In this document: positions 24,022 to 33,102 of the stretch, in pieces | Layout: each line of letters starts with the position of its first letter | Numbering within the stretch: the stretch's first letter is position 1 | NCBI RefSeq assembly: GCF_000016665.1 | Contig: NC_009523.1 | Coordinates: 3,038,001-3,102,000, forward strand | Length of the DNA stretch: 64,000 bases | Source: Roseiflexus sp. RS-1 | Lineage (GTDB): Bacteria; Chloroflexota; Chloroflexia; Chloroflexales; Roseiflexaceae | Direction: 5' to 3' | The notes under the pieces: model-generated | The model's input: only the letters and a program-made list of their open reading frames with translations | Told to the model about the DNA's origin: nothing | Database searches by the model: none | Translations under genes and position numbers: made by a program

Positions 24022-24958
24022 CCGCGATCACGACGGGCAGCCGGAGACCGGACGTCTGATCGGCAGGGTGCTGCGTGCACAGAGCGGCTTCTTCCGCGTC
24101 GAGACCGACCAGGGCATCCTGATGTGTACGCTGCGCGGTCGCCTGAAAAAGGAGCGACAGTCCACCGACATTGCGGTCATTGGCGATCTGGTCGAGGTTA
24201 CCCCAACGATGCCGGGGCACGGCGTTATTGAGGCGGTGCTGCCGCGCCGCACAAAACTGGCGCGACGCGCACCGGCTTCGAAGGGGGTCTGGAAAGAAGA
24301 TGTGCTGGCGGCGAACATCGAACAGGCACTGCTCGTCTTTTCGTGCGCCAGCCCTGAATTTTCTCCACGGATGCTCGATCGCTATCTGGTGCTGATCGAG
24401 ACGAGTGATCTCGATGCAGTGATTGTCGCCAACAAGGTCGACCTGGTGGGCGAAGCAGAAGCGCATCGTCTGTTTGCGCCGTATGAACGCCTGGAATATC
24501 CGGTGATCTACACCAGCGCCGTGACCGGGTATGGCATCGACGCGCTGCGTGAGCGGCTCGAAGGACGGATCAGCGTAGTCACGGGGCGATCAGGGGTCGG
24601 GAAGAGCAGTCTCTTCAATGCCGTACAACCGGGTTTGGGTCTGGCAGTCGGCGCCATCAGCACTGCGCTGAACAAAGGGCGTCACACAACCCGCGTCGCT
24701 GAACTGATCCCGCTCGATCTGCCGGGCGGCGGATATCTGGCAGATACGCCGGGCATCCGTGAACTGGGGCTGTGGCGCTTCCCGAAGGACGAACTGGCGC
24801 GCTGTTTCCGCGAATTTCGTCCATACCTGGGGGATTGCTACTTTGCAGGATGTACGCACATCCACGAGCCGGACTGTGCTGTGCGCGCGGCGCTGGCGCG
24901 CGGCGAGATTACGCCGGAGCGCTACGACAGTTATGTGCGGTTGTTTGAAGGAGAATGA
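23984..24958 (+). CDS. rsgA: Ribosome small-subunit-dependent GTPase RsgA
   Basis: A 324-residue circularly permuted GTPase. An OB-fold region comes first (GRLIGRVLRAQSGFFRVETD), then the G4 motif NKVDL, the P-loop GRSGVGKSSL, G3 DTPG, and a C-terminal zinc cluster CYFAGCTHIHEPDC. RsgA tests late 30S assembly by releasing maturation factors from the decoding centre. The ATG at 23984 was chosen over one ten codons upstream by similarity; it overlaps the ABC ATPase by 38 bases. Sitting between an exporter ATPase and its permease is unusual for rsgA. Confidence 0.95.
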   Translation: MGTKRQSQAIAVDRDHDGQPETGRLIGRVLRAQSGFFRVETDQGILMCTLRGRLKKERQSTDIAVIGDLVEVTPTMPGHGVIEAVLPRRTKLARRAPASKGVWKEDVLAANIEQALLVFSCASPEFSPRMLDRYLVLIETSDLDAVIVANKVDLVGEAEAHRLFAPYERLEYPVIYTSAVTGYGIDALRERLEGRISVVTGRSGVGKSSLFNAVQPGLGLAVGAISTALNKGRHTTRVAELIPLDLPGGGYLADTPGIRELGLWRFPKDELARCFREFRPYLGDCYFAGCTHIHEPDCAVRAALARGEITPERYDSYVRLFEGE

Positions 24959-24961
24959 GCG

Positions 24962-25600
24962 ATGTGCGCCGGTGAGGAGATGATGAATATGCCGGACGCC
25001 AACCAACGCAACGGCGCCTGGCGCCCCGAGGTTGTTCCCGGAGCGCGGATCTTCCTGAGTGTGCTGCAACGCGAGGATGTGCCGGTCTTTGCGCGCTGGT
25101 TCAGCGACCTGGAGCTGACCGCGTACCTCGGTCAGGGGGGAATGGCGTATACCCTGGAACAGGAGGAAGAGTGGTATGCGCGCGTGTCGCGCGATGCTGG
25201 CAGCAAGACATTCACGATCATGACGCGCGATGACCGGCGCATGATCGGAACGGTAAGCCTGATGAATATTGACCATCGCCGTCAGTGCGCCGAACTGGGG
25301 ATCGCCATCGGCGATACATCTGCCTGGGGCAAAGGGTACGGCAGCGAAGCGGTGCGTTTGATGTGCGACTACGGATTCACCTTTCTGAACCTGTATGCCA
25401 TCTATCTGTGGCACTCGGGTTTCAACCGGCGCGCGCATCAGGCGTACCTCAAAGCCGGCCTCCGCGAAGCGGGCCGACTGCGCTGCGGTCCGCTCTTCAA
25501 CGGTCGGCGCTATGATCAGGTCTTGATGGAAATAACGCGTGATGAGTTTGGACCCTCAGGGGTGGCTCATCTTGTTCAGCAGATAGAGAGTGATGTATGA
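24962..25600 (+). CDS. RimJ/RimL-type GNAT acetyltransferase
   Basis: The 212-residue protein matches Acetyltransf_3: FLSVLQREDVPVFARWFSD at the start of the fold, then ELGIAIGDTSAWGKGYGSEAVRLM (acetyl-CoA loop) and NRRAHQAYLKAGLREAGRL. These enzymes acetylate protein N-termini or small molecules. GAAGGAG ahead of 24962 supports this ATG. It lies three bases after rsgA and overlaps the permease by ATGA, in one operon. Confidence 0.9.
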   Translation: MCAGEEMMNMPDANQRNGAWRPEVVPGARIFLSVLQREDVPVFARWFSDLELTAYLGQGGMAYTLEQEEEWYARVSRDAGSKTFTIMTRDDRRMIGTVSLMNIDHRRQCAELGIAIGDTSAWGKGYGSEAVRLMCDYGFTFLNLYAIYLWHSGFNRRAHQAYLKAGLREAGRLRCGPLFNGRRYDQVLMEITRDEFGPSGVAHLVQQIESDV

Positions 25601-26457
25601 CGACCATATCAGAGCGACGCGGCGGCGTCCTTGGACGTGAATTGCGCGGCGCTTATGCGTTCATCGAGCGCAACGCCAATCTGATCAAACGGTACTGGGC
25701 CTGGGAATTGGTCTGGCTGGCGTACTCGATTGTCAATGCCCTGTCGATCACCTTTATCGGGCGTGCGTCGGGCGAGATTACCGGCGTGGCTATCGCGCCG
25801 GAGCAGATCAATACGTTTATCCTGTTTCTGCTGGTCGGAACGCTGGTGTGGCACTACCTCTCGGTGGTGTTCGACCTGATCAGTGAGTCGATCCAGTGGG
25901 AACGCTGGGAAGGAACGATCGAGTATACCTTTATGGCGCCAATCTCGCGTCTGACTCACCTGTTCGGTCAGGCGGCATTTGCGGTGCTGTTCGCCGTTGT
26001 GCATACGGCGATCATTCTGGCGGTCGTGTCGGCGTTCTTTCGTATCGATCTGAGTCGGGCGGATTTTGGCGCGATGCTGGTCGTGCTGATCGCTGGCAGC
26101 ACAAGTTTCATCGGTCTGGGCATGTTTGCCGCCATTCTGCCGCTCCTTTCGCCAGAAAAGGGGTTGCAGATGACGAATATCATCAAGGCGATGGTGTTGC
26201 TCGTCAGCGGCGTCTACTATCCGGTTAGCGTTCTACCGGAATGGCTGCAACCGCTGGCATATATTTCACCAGCAACCTACATGCTCGACGGCATTCGCGC
26301 GGCGCTTCTTGAAGGCGCGAGCGTCGGAACGCTCTGGTCGGGGCGGGTGTTACCGCTGCTGCTGACCGGGTTGCTGACGATCCCAACCGGGCTGCTGGCG
26401 TTCATGCGCGCTGAGCGTTACGCCAAGGCGACCGGCAGACTCAAACGGAACGGATAA
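25597..26457 (+). CDS. ABC-2 type exporter permease
   Basis: This 286-residue membrane protein has six predicted helices in ABC-2 order, with the family hallmark VSGVYYPVSVLPEWLQPLAY before helix 6. It is the likely membrane partner of the ATPase at 23080; together they would form a homodimeric exporter for an unknown drug, lipid or glycan. It starts inside the stop of the preceding acetyltransferase (ATGA). Confidence 0.92.
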   Translation: MTTISERRGGVLGRELRGAYAFIERNANLIKRYWAWELVWLAYSIVNALSITFIGRASGEITGVAIAPEQINTFILFLLVGTLVWHYLSVVFDLISESIQWERWEGTIEYTFMAPISRLTHLFGQAAFAVLFAVVHTAIILAVVSAFFRIDLSRADFGAMLVVLIAGSTSFIGLGMFAAILPLLSPEKGLQMTNIIKAMVLLVSGVYYPVSVLPEWLQPLAYISPATYMLDGIRAALLEGASVGTLWSGRVLPLLLTGLLTIPTGLLAFMRAERYAKATGRLKRNG

Positions 26458-26458
26458 T

Positions 26459-26592
26459 ATGGTCTTTGAAGAAATATTCCGCTCCAGCCCGCGCAGGCGG
26501 GCTTCGCCTTGGATAGCCGAGGGCTTATGGTCTTTGAAAAAATAATCCGGTATAGCCCGCGCAGGCGGGCTTCGCCTCGCCTAGCCGAGGGC
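26459..26592. repeat. 68-bp direct repeat with hairpin, two copies
   Basis: TGGTCTTTGAA and AGCCCGCGCAGGCGGGCTTC recur 68 bases apart (26459/26527 and 26486/26554). The second motif is itself a hairpin (GCCCGC GCAG GCGGGC). The gap 26458-26771 otherwise contains TATACCGGATTTATTT and a related CATACCGGATTAAG, and no gene. Confidence 0.8.
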
Positions 26593-26771
26593 TTCAGCCC
26601 CACGGCTAGCGCGGTATACCGGATTTATTTCTCAATCTCCATCAGCCCGACGGCAAGAGGCGCATACCGGATTAAGTTCTCCAATCTCCATTGAACCTCT
26701 CCAACGTGACAGGGGGTATCGCAGGCGAACAGGCGCCTGCGATACTCATCCATGAACTACAAGGAGGCACC

Positions 26772-28133
26772 ATGCCTGTCCAGTCAACAATTGATCGCGG
26801 CGATGGCCTGGTCGTACGCTGGTCAACCGCCGCCGATCAGGAGCGTATCGCCGATCTGTTTTCCCACGTCTTTCGTCGCTCTGCCGATGATCCGCCAAAT
26901 GCGCGTATGATCGCGTATGTGCAGCATCAGATGAGTGGGTGCCATCCATTGATCGGACCAAACGACATCGCGCTGGTCGAGGATGCGCAACGCGGGATCG
27001 TGGTTGCGGCAACGTCGGTGATGCGGCAGCGCTGGGAGTATGCTGGCGTCCCGTTTACGCTCAGCCGCGCCGAGCCGGTCGCTGCACACGAAGAGTACCG
27101 CAACCGCGGTCTGGTGCGCGCCACGTTCGATCTGATGCACGCCCGCAGCGCCGAACGCGGCGACCTGGCGCAGTGCATTACCGGAATCCCTTATTTCTAC
27201 CGGCAGTTCGGCTATGAGTACGCGGTCGATCTAGGCGGCTCACGCAGTGTGGCGCTGACCATGATCCCCGACGCAAAAGAAGGGCAGCCCGAACCGTTCA
27301 CGCTGCGCGACGCCACTATCGATGACCTGCCGCAGATCCGGATGCTGTACGAACGGGAGCGGTCGCGCAATGTCAATGGATTGCCCATCCTCGTCTCGAC
27401 CCCGTTCGATCACGACCACTGGCGCTGGACGCTGAGCGGGCAAACGGTTGATGCGGGTGAAGGATGGAATACCCGGATGATTGTCCGCCCCGATGGGCAA
27501 CCCGTCGGGTATGTGCTGACCGGGCGCGTGCGCTGGAGTCCGGATCAGGTGCGGGTTGTGGGGATGATGGTCGAACCGGGCATACCACTGACCGCTGTGA
27601 TGCCGCCGGTGCTGCGTGCGCTGCGTACGATTGCGCCGACGGTGCCGAATGCTCCGCCGAAGACCGGCGAACCGCGCCGACTGGTCTTCAGCCTGGGCGC
27701 AGCGCACCCGGTGTACGAGGCGCTGGGGCGCGATCTGATCATGCGGACGGAGCAGCCGTATGGGTGGTATGTGCGCGTGCCGGATGTGCCGCTGTTCTTG
27801 CGCCACATTCGCGCTGTACTGGAGCGACGTCTGGCGGGATCGTTCCTGGCAGGATACACCGGTGAACTGAACATTGATTTCTACAAAAGCGGTCTGCGCC
27901 TGGTTTTCGACCAGGGTCGGATAGCCTTCATCGAGCCGTGGCGACCGCCGGTGTACGGTGATGAAGCCAGCGCTGGCTTTCCGCCGCTGGTGTTCTTGCA
28001 ACTGATGTTTGGACGGCGCAGTCTGGAGGAGTTGTGCGCCTGGCATGACGATGTGTGGGCGGATGACGAACCGGCGATGGTGTTGAATACCCTCTTCCCG
28101 AAACAGCCATCGTGGGTGCTACCGTTGGATTGA
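26772..28133 (+). CDS. Eis-like acetyltransferase (second copy of the type)
   Basis: A 453-residue protein with an N-terminal GNAT domain (VVRWSTAADQERIADLFSHV; AEPVAAHEEYRNRGLVRATF), a second GNAT-like middle beginning FTLRDATIDDLPQIRMLYER, and an SCP2-like end (FLAGYTGELNIDFYKSGLRL). It has the same plan as the Eis-like protein at 18663 but the two are quite different. AAGGAGG precedes the ATG at 26772. Its substrate is unknown. Confidence 0.85.
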   Translation: MPVQSTIDRGDGLVVRWSTAADQERIADLFSHVFRRSADDPPNARMIAYVQHQMSGCHPLIGPNDIALVEDAQRGIVVAATSVMRQRWEYAGVPFTLSRAEPVAAHEEYRNRGLVRATFDLMHARSAERGDLAQCITGIPYFYRQFGYEYAVDLGGSRSVALTMIPDAKEGQPEPFTLRDATIDDLPQIRMLYERERSRNVNGLPILVSTPFDHDHWRWTLSGQTVDAGEGWNTRMIVRPDGQPVGYVLTGRVRWSPDQVRVVGMMVEPGIPLTAVMPPVLRALRTIAPTVPNAPPKTGEPRRLVFSLGAAHPVYEALGRDLIMRTEQPYGWYVRVPDVPLFLRHIRAVLERRLAGSFLAGYTGELNIDFYKSGLRLVFDQGRIAFIEPWRPPVYGDEASAGFPPLVFLQLMFGRRSLEELCAWHDDVWADDEPAMVLNTLFPKQPSWVLPLD

Positions 28134-28178
28134 ACCTGTACGGGCGCAGCGGCGCTGCCGCAGCGCTGCTGCCTTGCC

Positions 28179-29309
28179 TCAATCCAATCGCTTTCTGAAG
28201 CGCAGTGATGCGATGGTCAGGAGCGCCGCGCCGAAGATTGTCAACGCTGCGATCTGCGGCAGCAACGCTTCGATGCCCACACCCTTGATGATGATGCCGC
28301 GCACAACGACCAGAAAGTAGGTCAGCGGGATGATCTTGCTGATCAGCTGGAGCGCAGCAGGCATGGCATCGATCGGGTAGATGAAGCCGGAAATGAACAC
28401 CGACGGCAAGAGGGTCAGAAAGGACAACTGGAACGCTTCAAACTGGGTGTGCGCAATGGTCGAGATCAGCAGTCCGAGCGCCAGCGTCGAAACCAGGAAC
28501 AGGCACGCGATAGCCACCAGCAGGATCAAACTGCCGCGGATTGGAACGCCAAACCAGAGCGTTCCTACCAGCAACACCTCGCCGACGACGAGCAGTTCGA
28601 TCACGGCATACGGCAGGATTTTTCCCAGCATCAACTCGTAGGGGCGAATCGGGGTCACGATCAACTGTTCGATCGTGCCGCGTTCCCGTTCACGCACCAC
28701 TGCCGACGCCGTCAGGAGGGTCGCCTGAAATTGCAGCACCAGTCCGATCAGCCCCGGCACCATGAAGACGGCGCTGTCCATGTCTGGGTTGTACCAGACA
28801 CGCTCACGCACCTGCGGCACACCGGGCATGAGCGTGGTCGTCGCGCCGCGTCGCGCCAGCGTCTCTTCGCGCACCCTGGTTGCCAGCGCCACGCCGATCA
28901 GCCGTGCCGATGACAGCGCATTCGATGCAACCGATGGATCAGATCCGTCGAGCACAAAAACAACCCCAACGTCACGCCCGGCAGTGACGGTGCGCCCGTA
29001 ATCCGGTGGAATGATCAGCCCGGCGCGCGCCTGACCGCTATCAATCTGCGCCGCCAGATCACGTTCTGACATGACATAACGATAGACTGTGAATTGCCCG
29101 GACTGCACGAAGGCGTCGATCAGCGCGCGGCTCTGGCGGGTGCGATCCTGATCAAGGACTGCCAGCGGCACATTGCGCACATCGGTCGTTGCAGCGTAGC
29201 CGAGGATGACCATCTGGATCACCGGCGTCAGGAAGGCGATCATCAGCGCGCGCCGGTCACGCAGAATGTGGATGAATTCCTTGCGAATGATCGGCAGGAT
29301 GCGGTTCAT
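28179..29309 (-). CDS. ABC-2 type permease of the YhhJ/DrrB class
   Basis: The 376-residue protein has one N-terminal helix (EFIHILRDRRALMIAFLTPV), a large extracellular domain of about 150 residues, and five C-terminal helices with VVRERERGTIEQLIVTPI and VFISGFIYPIDAMP. This is the architecture of the longer ABC-2 permeases. No ATPase is next to it, so it must use a distant one or is an orphan. The start at 29309 begins 13 bases after the hydrolase stop; an upstream extension of the frame lies inside the hydrolase gene. Confidence 0.88.
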   Translation of the reverse strand: MNRILPIIRKEFIHILRDRRALMIAFLTPVIQMVILGYAATTDVRNVPLAVLDQDRTRQSRALIDAFVQSGQFTVYRYVMSERDLAAQIDSGQARAGLIIPPDYGRTVTAGRDVGVVFVLDGSDPSVASNALSSARLIGVALATRVREETLARRGATTTLMPGVPQVRERVWYNPDMDSAVFMVPGLIGLVLQFQATLLTASAVVRERERGTIEQLIVTPIRPYELMLGKILPYAVIELLVVGEVLLVGTLWFGVPIRGSLILLVAIACLFLVSTLALGLLISTIAHTQFEAFQLSFLTLLPSVFISGFIYPIDAMPAALQLISKIIPLTYFLVVVRGIIIKGVGIEALLPQIAALTIFGAALLTIASLRFRKRLD

Positions 29310-29322
29310 AACGGCGATGACG

Positions 29323-30558
29323 CTAGTCCACAATTGCCTGGTATGCCAGCGCACGAAAGTCGCGCTGCGGTTCATCCAGTCCCTGGTATTGCGTCATGAA
29401 GACGCCAGCGAATGACTCGGCAGGATCGACCCAGTAGTAGGTCGTGGCAGCGCCAGCCCATCCGAATTCGCCTGCTGTTCCCGGCATGCCCGACAGCCCG
29501 ACGTCCATCAAGACGCGCGATCCAAGACCAAACCCGTAGCCGGGGTATGCGATGCCGGCAATATCCCATGGCAGAAGCGCCGGCGGGATGTGGTTGGCGT
29601 GCATCAGTTCCAGCGTCTTGCGTCCCAGGATGCGCGTCCCGTCGAGCGTTCCGCCGTTGAGTAGCATCAATGCGAACCGCATGTAGTCCTGCACTGTCGA
29701 GAACAGTCCATGACCGCCGCGCGCAAAGGTCTCCGGCTGATCGACCGGATAGCTCTCCTGCGGATCGATCCGCTCCAGGATCCCCTGTTGCCAGTTGAAG
29801 AACATCTGCAGGATCGTCATACCCCGCGCCCCCAGATCGCCGACGCCGTACATGGCAGCCAGGCGGTGACGCTTCTCCGGCGGCACGTAGAAGTCGGTAT
29901 CGACCATGCCGAGCGGATCGAAGATCCGTTCGCGGAGAAAATGACGCAGGGGTTGGTCGGCGATGATCTCGATCACGTGCGCTGCGACATCGATCGAGAC
30001 GCTGTAGTGCCACTTCGTGCCGGGATGGTACGCCAGCGGCAGTCGGGCGAGCTCGTCGACGAACTGTTGCAGCGTGCGCTGTGCATTGTGCATCAGTTCG
30101 TGCTGACGGTACAACTCGCCGACCGGCGAGTCGATCAGGAAGTCATAGGTGAACCCGCCCAGGTGGGTCATCAGGTCGCCAATGGTGATCGGACGTTGCG
30201 GCGCGACTTCTTTATCCTGTTGCAATACTTTGACGTTTGCGAACGCCGGGATGAACGTCGCCAGCGGTGTGATCAACTGGAAACGCCCTTCCTCGTAGAG
30301 CGTCATCAGGGCGGTGCAGACGATCGGCTTGGTCATCGAGTAGATGCGAAAAATGGCATCACTCCGCAACGCCTCGTCGGTTTCCTTGCTCATCCGCCCA
30401 ACCTGCTCGGCGTAGACGATCGTGCCACGCCGTGCGATCATCATACTTGCGCCAGCAATAGTTCCCCGGTCGATCCAGCGTTGCATCGCCGGACGAATGC
30501 GCGCCAGACGGTCAGAACTGATGCCGACGCTTTCGGGAGATGCGGCTGTGTCGCTCAT
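29323..30558 (-). CDS. Serine hydrolase of the beta-lactamase/class C family
   Basis: The 411-residue protein has the nucleophile motif SMTK (S74, K77), a second motif HYSVS in place of YxN, and GLSGMPGTAGEFGWAGAATT near the end in the position of the HxG strand. This places it among esterase/peptidase-like relatives of class C beta-lactamases (EstB type). No signal peptide is visible, so it is probably cytosolic. AGGAG precedes the ATG at 30558. The gene is probably co-transcribed with the permease behind it. Confidence 0.9.
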   Translation of the reverse strand: MSDTAASPESVGISSDRLARIRPAMQRWIDRGTIAGASMMIARRGTIVYAEQVGRMSKETDEALRSDAIFRIYSMTKPIVCTALMTLYEEGRFQLITPLATFIPAFANVKVLQQDKEVAPQRPITIGDLMTHLGGFTYDFLIDSPVGELYRQHELMHNAQRTLQQFVDELARLPLAYHPGTKWHYSVSIDVAAHVIEIIADQPLRHFLRERIFDPLGMVDTDFYVPPEKRHRLAAMYGVGDLGARGMTILQMFFNWQQGILERIDPQESYPVDQPETFARGGHGLFSTVQDYMRFALMLLNGGTLDGTRILGRKTLELMHANHIPPALLPWDIAGIAYPGYGFGLGSRVLMDVGLSGMPGTAGEFGWAGAATTYYWVDPAESFAGVFMTQYQGLDEPQRDFRALAYQAIVD

Positions 30559-30574
30559 AAGGCGTCCTCTCCTA

Positions 30575-30797
30575 TCAAACACTCAACGCTCAACGCTCAT
30601 CCACCAACCGTTCAACGTTCAACGCTCAACGCTCAACGCTCAACGCTCATCCACCAACCGTTCAACGTTCAACGCTCAACGTTCAACGTTCAACCTTCAA
30701 CGTTCAACCTTCAACGTTCAACCTTCAACGCTCAACGTTCAACGCTCAACGTTCAACGTTCAACCTTCAACGTTCAACCTTCAACGCTCAACGCTCA
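30575..30797. repeat. Heptanucleotide minisatellite, AACGTTC type
   Basis: About thirty copies of a 7-bp unit written as CTCAACG, TTCAACG or TTCAACC. A longer block with CTCATCCACCAACCGTTCAACG occurs twice near 30597 and 30648. The array runs into the 3' end of the GAF/PAS gene, where its last units encode LSVER and the stop. The same unit, in the opposite orientation, fills 62974-63133. Confidence 0.95.
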
Positions 30798-31779
30798 ACT
30801 CCCGCCAGAACTCCAGCACCGCGCCATCACCGGTCTGAGTGGACATGCGTTCGACCTCGTAGGTATGCACTCGTCCGCCGGCATCGGGCAACGCCACCTC
30901 GGCGCGCCCCTCGTCATCCTGGCTGATACGCTGCATGCCGTGCAGGCAGAGTCGCTGACGCAGTTCGGCATACGACCGGCCGACGAGTTCGCGCGGATGT
31001 ACGCCGACGATGCGATCTGAGAAGAAACGGTTGACAGCGAGCACCATATCATCAGCGTCGAGCAGCAGCACGCCCTCTGGCAGGTGATCGAACACAACGC
31101 GCAGCAGATCGCGACTGTTCTGCACCTGACGGGCGCGTTCGGCAAGCAGGCTTTCGAGCAGGCGCGCATCGCGCCGCAGCGCTTCCGCCTGACGCATCCC
31201 GGCGCAGATTGCGCCCAGCGTCCCGGCATAGATCGTCAGGTTTGCCCACATATCCGCAGAAAGCGCCGGTTCCTCCAGCGCCGCGCGATACATGACCGCC
31301 ACTCCTACATCCCGCCCCATGCGCGAGAGCGGCAGCGCAATGCACGCCGGGTAGGCGCCGCTTTCGCCAGGCGCGCTGATCATCGCCTCGGCATCGAGCG
31401 CCCGTCGAGCGATTTCGGCGATATGCTCGAGCGCTGACGGATCGGGTAACACAGCGTCCGATGGCACGACTGGAGTGAGCAGTCCGCTCTCGTCGAGCAG
31501 GAAGAGCGCACCGCCATCCATGCCGAAAACCTCGACGCTCTGCTGATGCACAAGCGTCGCCAGTTCTTCGTAGGAATGCTGCACCGTCAGAAACTGCCCG
31601 ATGGCTTGCAATGCGCCAATCGCGCCGGCGGGCGCCGGACCCAGCGAATCCTGCAAGGCGACTGAAAGACGCGAGAGCGTGACGGCGCTGCCCTGGAGTT
31701 GTTCATTGGCCTGGTGCAGACGCGAGACGAGTTCGAGCGCATCGGCGCTGGAAAGTTTGCTCAGGTCGGCGAGGTCCAT
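30781..31779 (-). CDS. GAF-PAS sensory protein
   Basis: A 332-residue soluble protein: a helical start (MDLADLSKLSSADALELV), a GAF domain (about 60-200) and a PAS domain (about 235-330, from LLRVVFDHLPEGVLLLDADD). There is no output domain, so it probably works as a partner or ligand-sensing adaptor. GGAGG precedes the ATG at 31779. The last few codons and the stop lie inside the heptanucleotide repeat, so the C-terminus has been rewritten by the minisatellite. Confidence 0.85.
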   Translation of the reverse strand: MDLADLSKLSSADALELVSRLHQANEQLQGSAVTLSRLSVALQDSLGPAPAGAIGALQAIGQFLTVQHSYEELATLVHQQSVEVFGMDGGALFLLDESGLLTPVVPSDAVLPDPSALEHIAEIARRALDAEAMISAPGESGAYPACIALPLSRMGRDVGVAVMYRAALEEPALSADMWANLTIYAGTLGAICAGMRQAEALRRDARLLESLLAERARQVQNSRDLLRVVFDHLPEGVLLLDADDMVLAVNRFFSDRIVGVHPRELVGRSYAELRQRLCLHGMQRISQDDEGRAEVALPDAGGRVHTYEVERMSTQTGDGAVLEFWRELSVER

Positions 31780-32068
31780 CCCGTGCCTCCTTGCATGCGT
31801 TGGATCCGAGAGACCGGCACATACTTGCATTGTAACATGGCTGAAGTGCAACAGGATGCAGATCACTTAACGTTTCTCTTACACTTTAGCGATTGACATA
31901 AACAAAACCCGGACGAAGACGCAATACCCCTCACCCCGCTTTCTCCACACCGGGTTGCATCCCTCTCTCCATATTAGATTTGTCACTGGTGTGGCGTATC
32001 CCTATAAGTAAGAGCGACCTTGCTGCGCTTCATTCCTCCTCCTGACCAGCAGGATGCATGGAGGAGGG
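31780..32068. other. Intergenic, no gene recognised
   Basis: Part of the longest gene-free stretch in the window (31780-33102). The first part is comparatively AT-rich. TTGACA at 31893 has no matching -10 box. It leads into three blocks of repeats. Confidence 0.4.
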
Positions 32069-32340
32069 GCTGGCGATTGAAATCGCGCCGTGGGGGCGTG
32101 CCGCCGGGCGGCCACCTTCGTGGACGCTGCTCCGTCCGCTGAAGGGCTGGCGATTGAAAATCGCGCCGTGGGGGCGTGCCGCTGAAGGGCTGGCGATTGA
32201 AAATCGCGCCGTGGGGGCGTGCCGCCGGGCGGCCACCTTCGTGGACGCTGCTCCGTCCGCTGAAGGGCTGGCGATTGAAATCGCGCCGCGCGGGCGTGCC
32301 GCCGGGCGTCCACCTTCGTGGACGTCGCCCTGTCCGCCGT
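32069..32340. repeat. GC-rich tandem repeat with 77/43/78-bp units
   Basis: GCTGGCGATTGAAA starts at 32069, 32146, 32189 and 32267. Each unit continues AATCGCGCCGTGGGGGCGTG and, except the short second one, CCGCCGGGCGGCCACC and CTTCGTGGACG. GCGATTGAAATCGC is a small hairpin. The frames that stay open across it are not credible proteins. Confidence 0.9.
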
Positions 32341-32445
32341 GGACGTCGCCCCGTCCGCTGCGGCACATGGAGGACGCTATGCGACGCAACAAACTTGCTC
32401 TCTGTCTTTACCTGGTCTGGACGACGGATGAGCAGGACGCTTCCG

Positions 32446-32745
32446 CGCCCGCGCCGGCGGGCGCCCGGTCGGAGGCCCGCCAGGGGCGATGTCAATCGCT
32501 GGTGCGTGAGGCGGTGAAGGAGGACTCGCCCGCGCCGGCGGGCGCCCGGTCGGAGGCCCGCCAGGGGCGATGTCAATCGCTGGTGCGTGAGGCGGTGAAG
32601 GAGGACTCGCCCGCGCCGGCGGGCGCCCGGTCGGAGGCCCGCCAGGGGCGATGTCAATCGCTGGTGCGTGAGGCGGTGAAGGAGGACTCGCCCGCGCCGG
32701 CGGGCGCCCGGTCGGAGGCCCGCCAGGGGCGATGTCAATCGCTCC
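32446..32745. repeat. 81-bp tandem repeat, four copies
   Basis: GGAGGCCCGCC occurs at 32471, 32552, 32633 and 32714, an exact 81-bp period. Each unit contains GCGGGCGCCCGGTCGGAGGC, a hairpin, then GGCGATGTCAATCGCTGG, similar to GGCGATTGAAATCGC of the neighbouring array. Since 81 is 27 codons, open frames run through on both strands. Copies are nearly identical, which points to recent expansion. Confidence 0.95.
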
Positions 32746-32869
32746 TGCTCCGCGATTCTGCCGAATGTAAAACAACATCACATCGCTTATGTTGTTTTAT
32801 AAGTTGGACGGAGTTCCCGGCGCGGGCGCACACGTCGGTGCACCCCTTCACGTTGTCGTCCTACGTGCA

Positions 32870-32976
32870 ACCCGCAACCTGCAACGGTCGTCCCACGTCC
32901 CACGTCCCACCCGCAACCTGCAACCTGCAACCTTCATCCCCTCTCGCCTCTCGCCTCTCGCCTCTCACCAGACAGT
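32870..32976. repeat. Heptanucleotide-type minisatellite, mixed units
   Basis: Runs of CAACCTG, GTCCCAC and CTCTCGC, each seven bases long, follow one another. The CTCTCGC run also appears at 63165-63340. Together with the AACGTTC arrays this is the same class of seven-base repeats. Confidence 0.85.
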
Positions 32977-33102
32977 AGCAGGTTGTAAACCCTGCGTCGC
33001 CATTTGTTTCCGCCTTGGGATGCGTCGCCGTGCTACCCTGACGGAGAACGCGGTCGTCGGCGCCATCACGTCGGGCATGGCGCTGCAAGGAGGACAGACG
33101 GT

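Noticed and set aside
31893-31922. TTGACA as a promoter in the gap after the GAF/PAS gene
   Set aside because: No -10-like hexamer at the proper distance and no gene downstream for more than a kilobase.
32058-32978. A 306-residue open frame with a 27-residue repeat on the plus strand, and matching frames on the minus strand
   Set aside because: The frame stays open only because the DNA period is 81 bp. Composition is Ala/Arg/Pro/Gly-rich as in any frame of GC-rich repeats, and there is no ribosome binding site.
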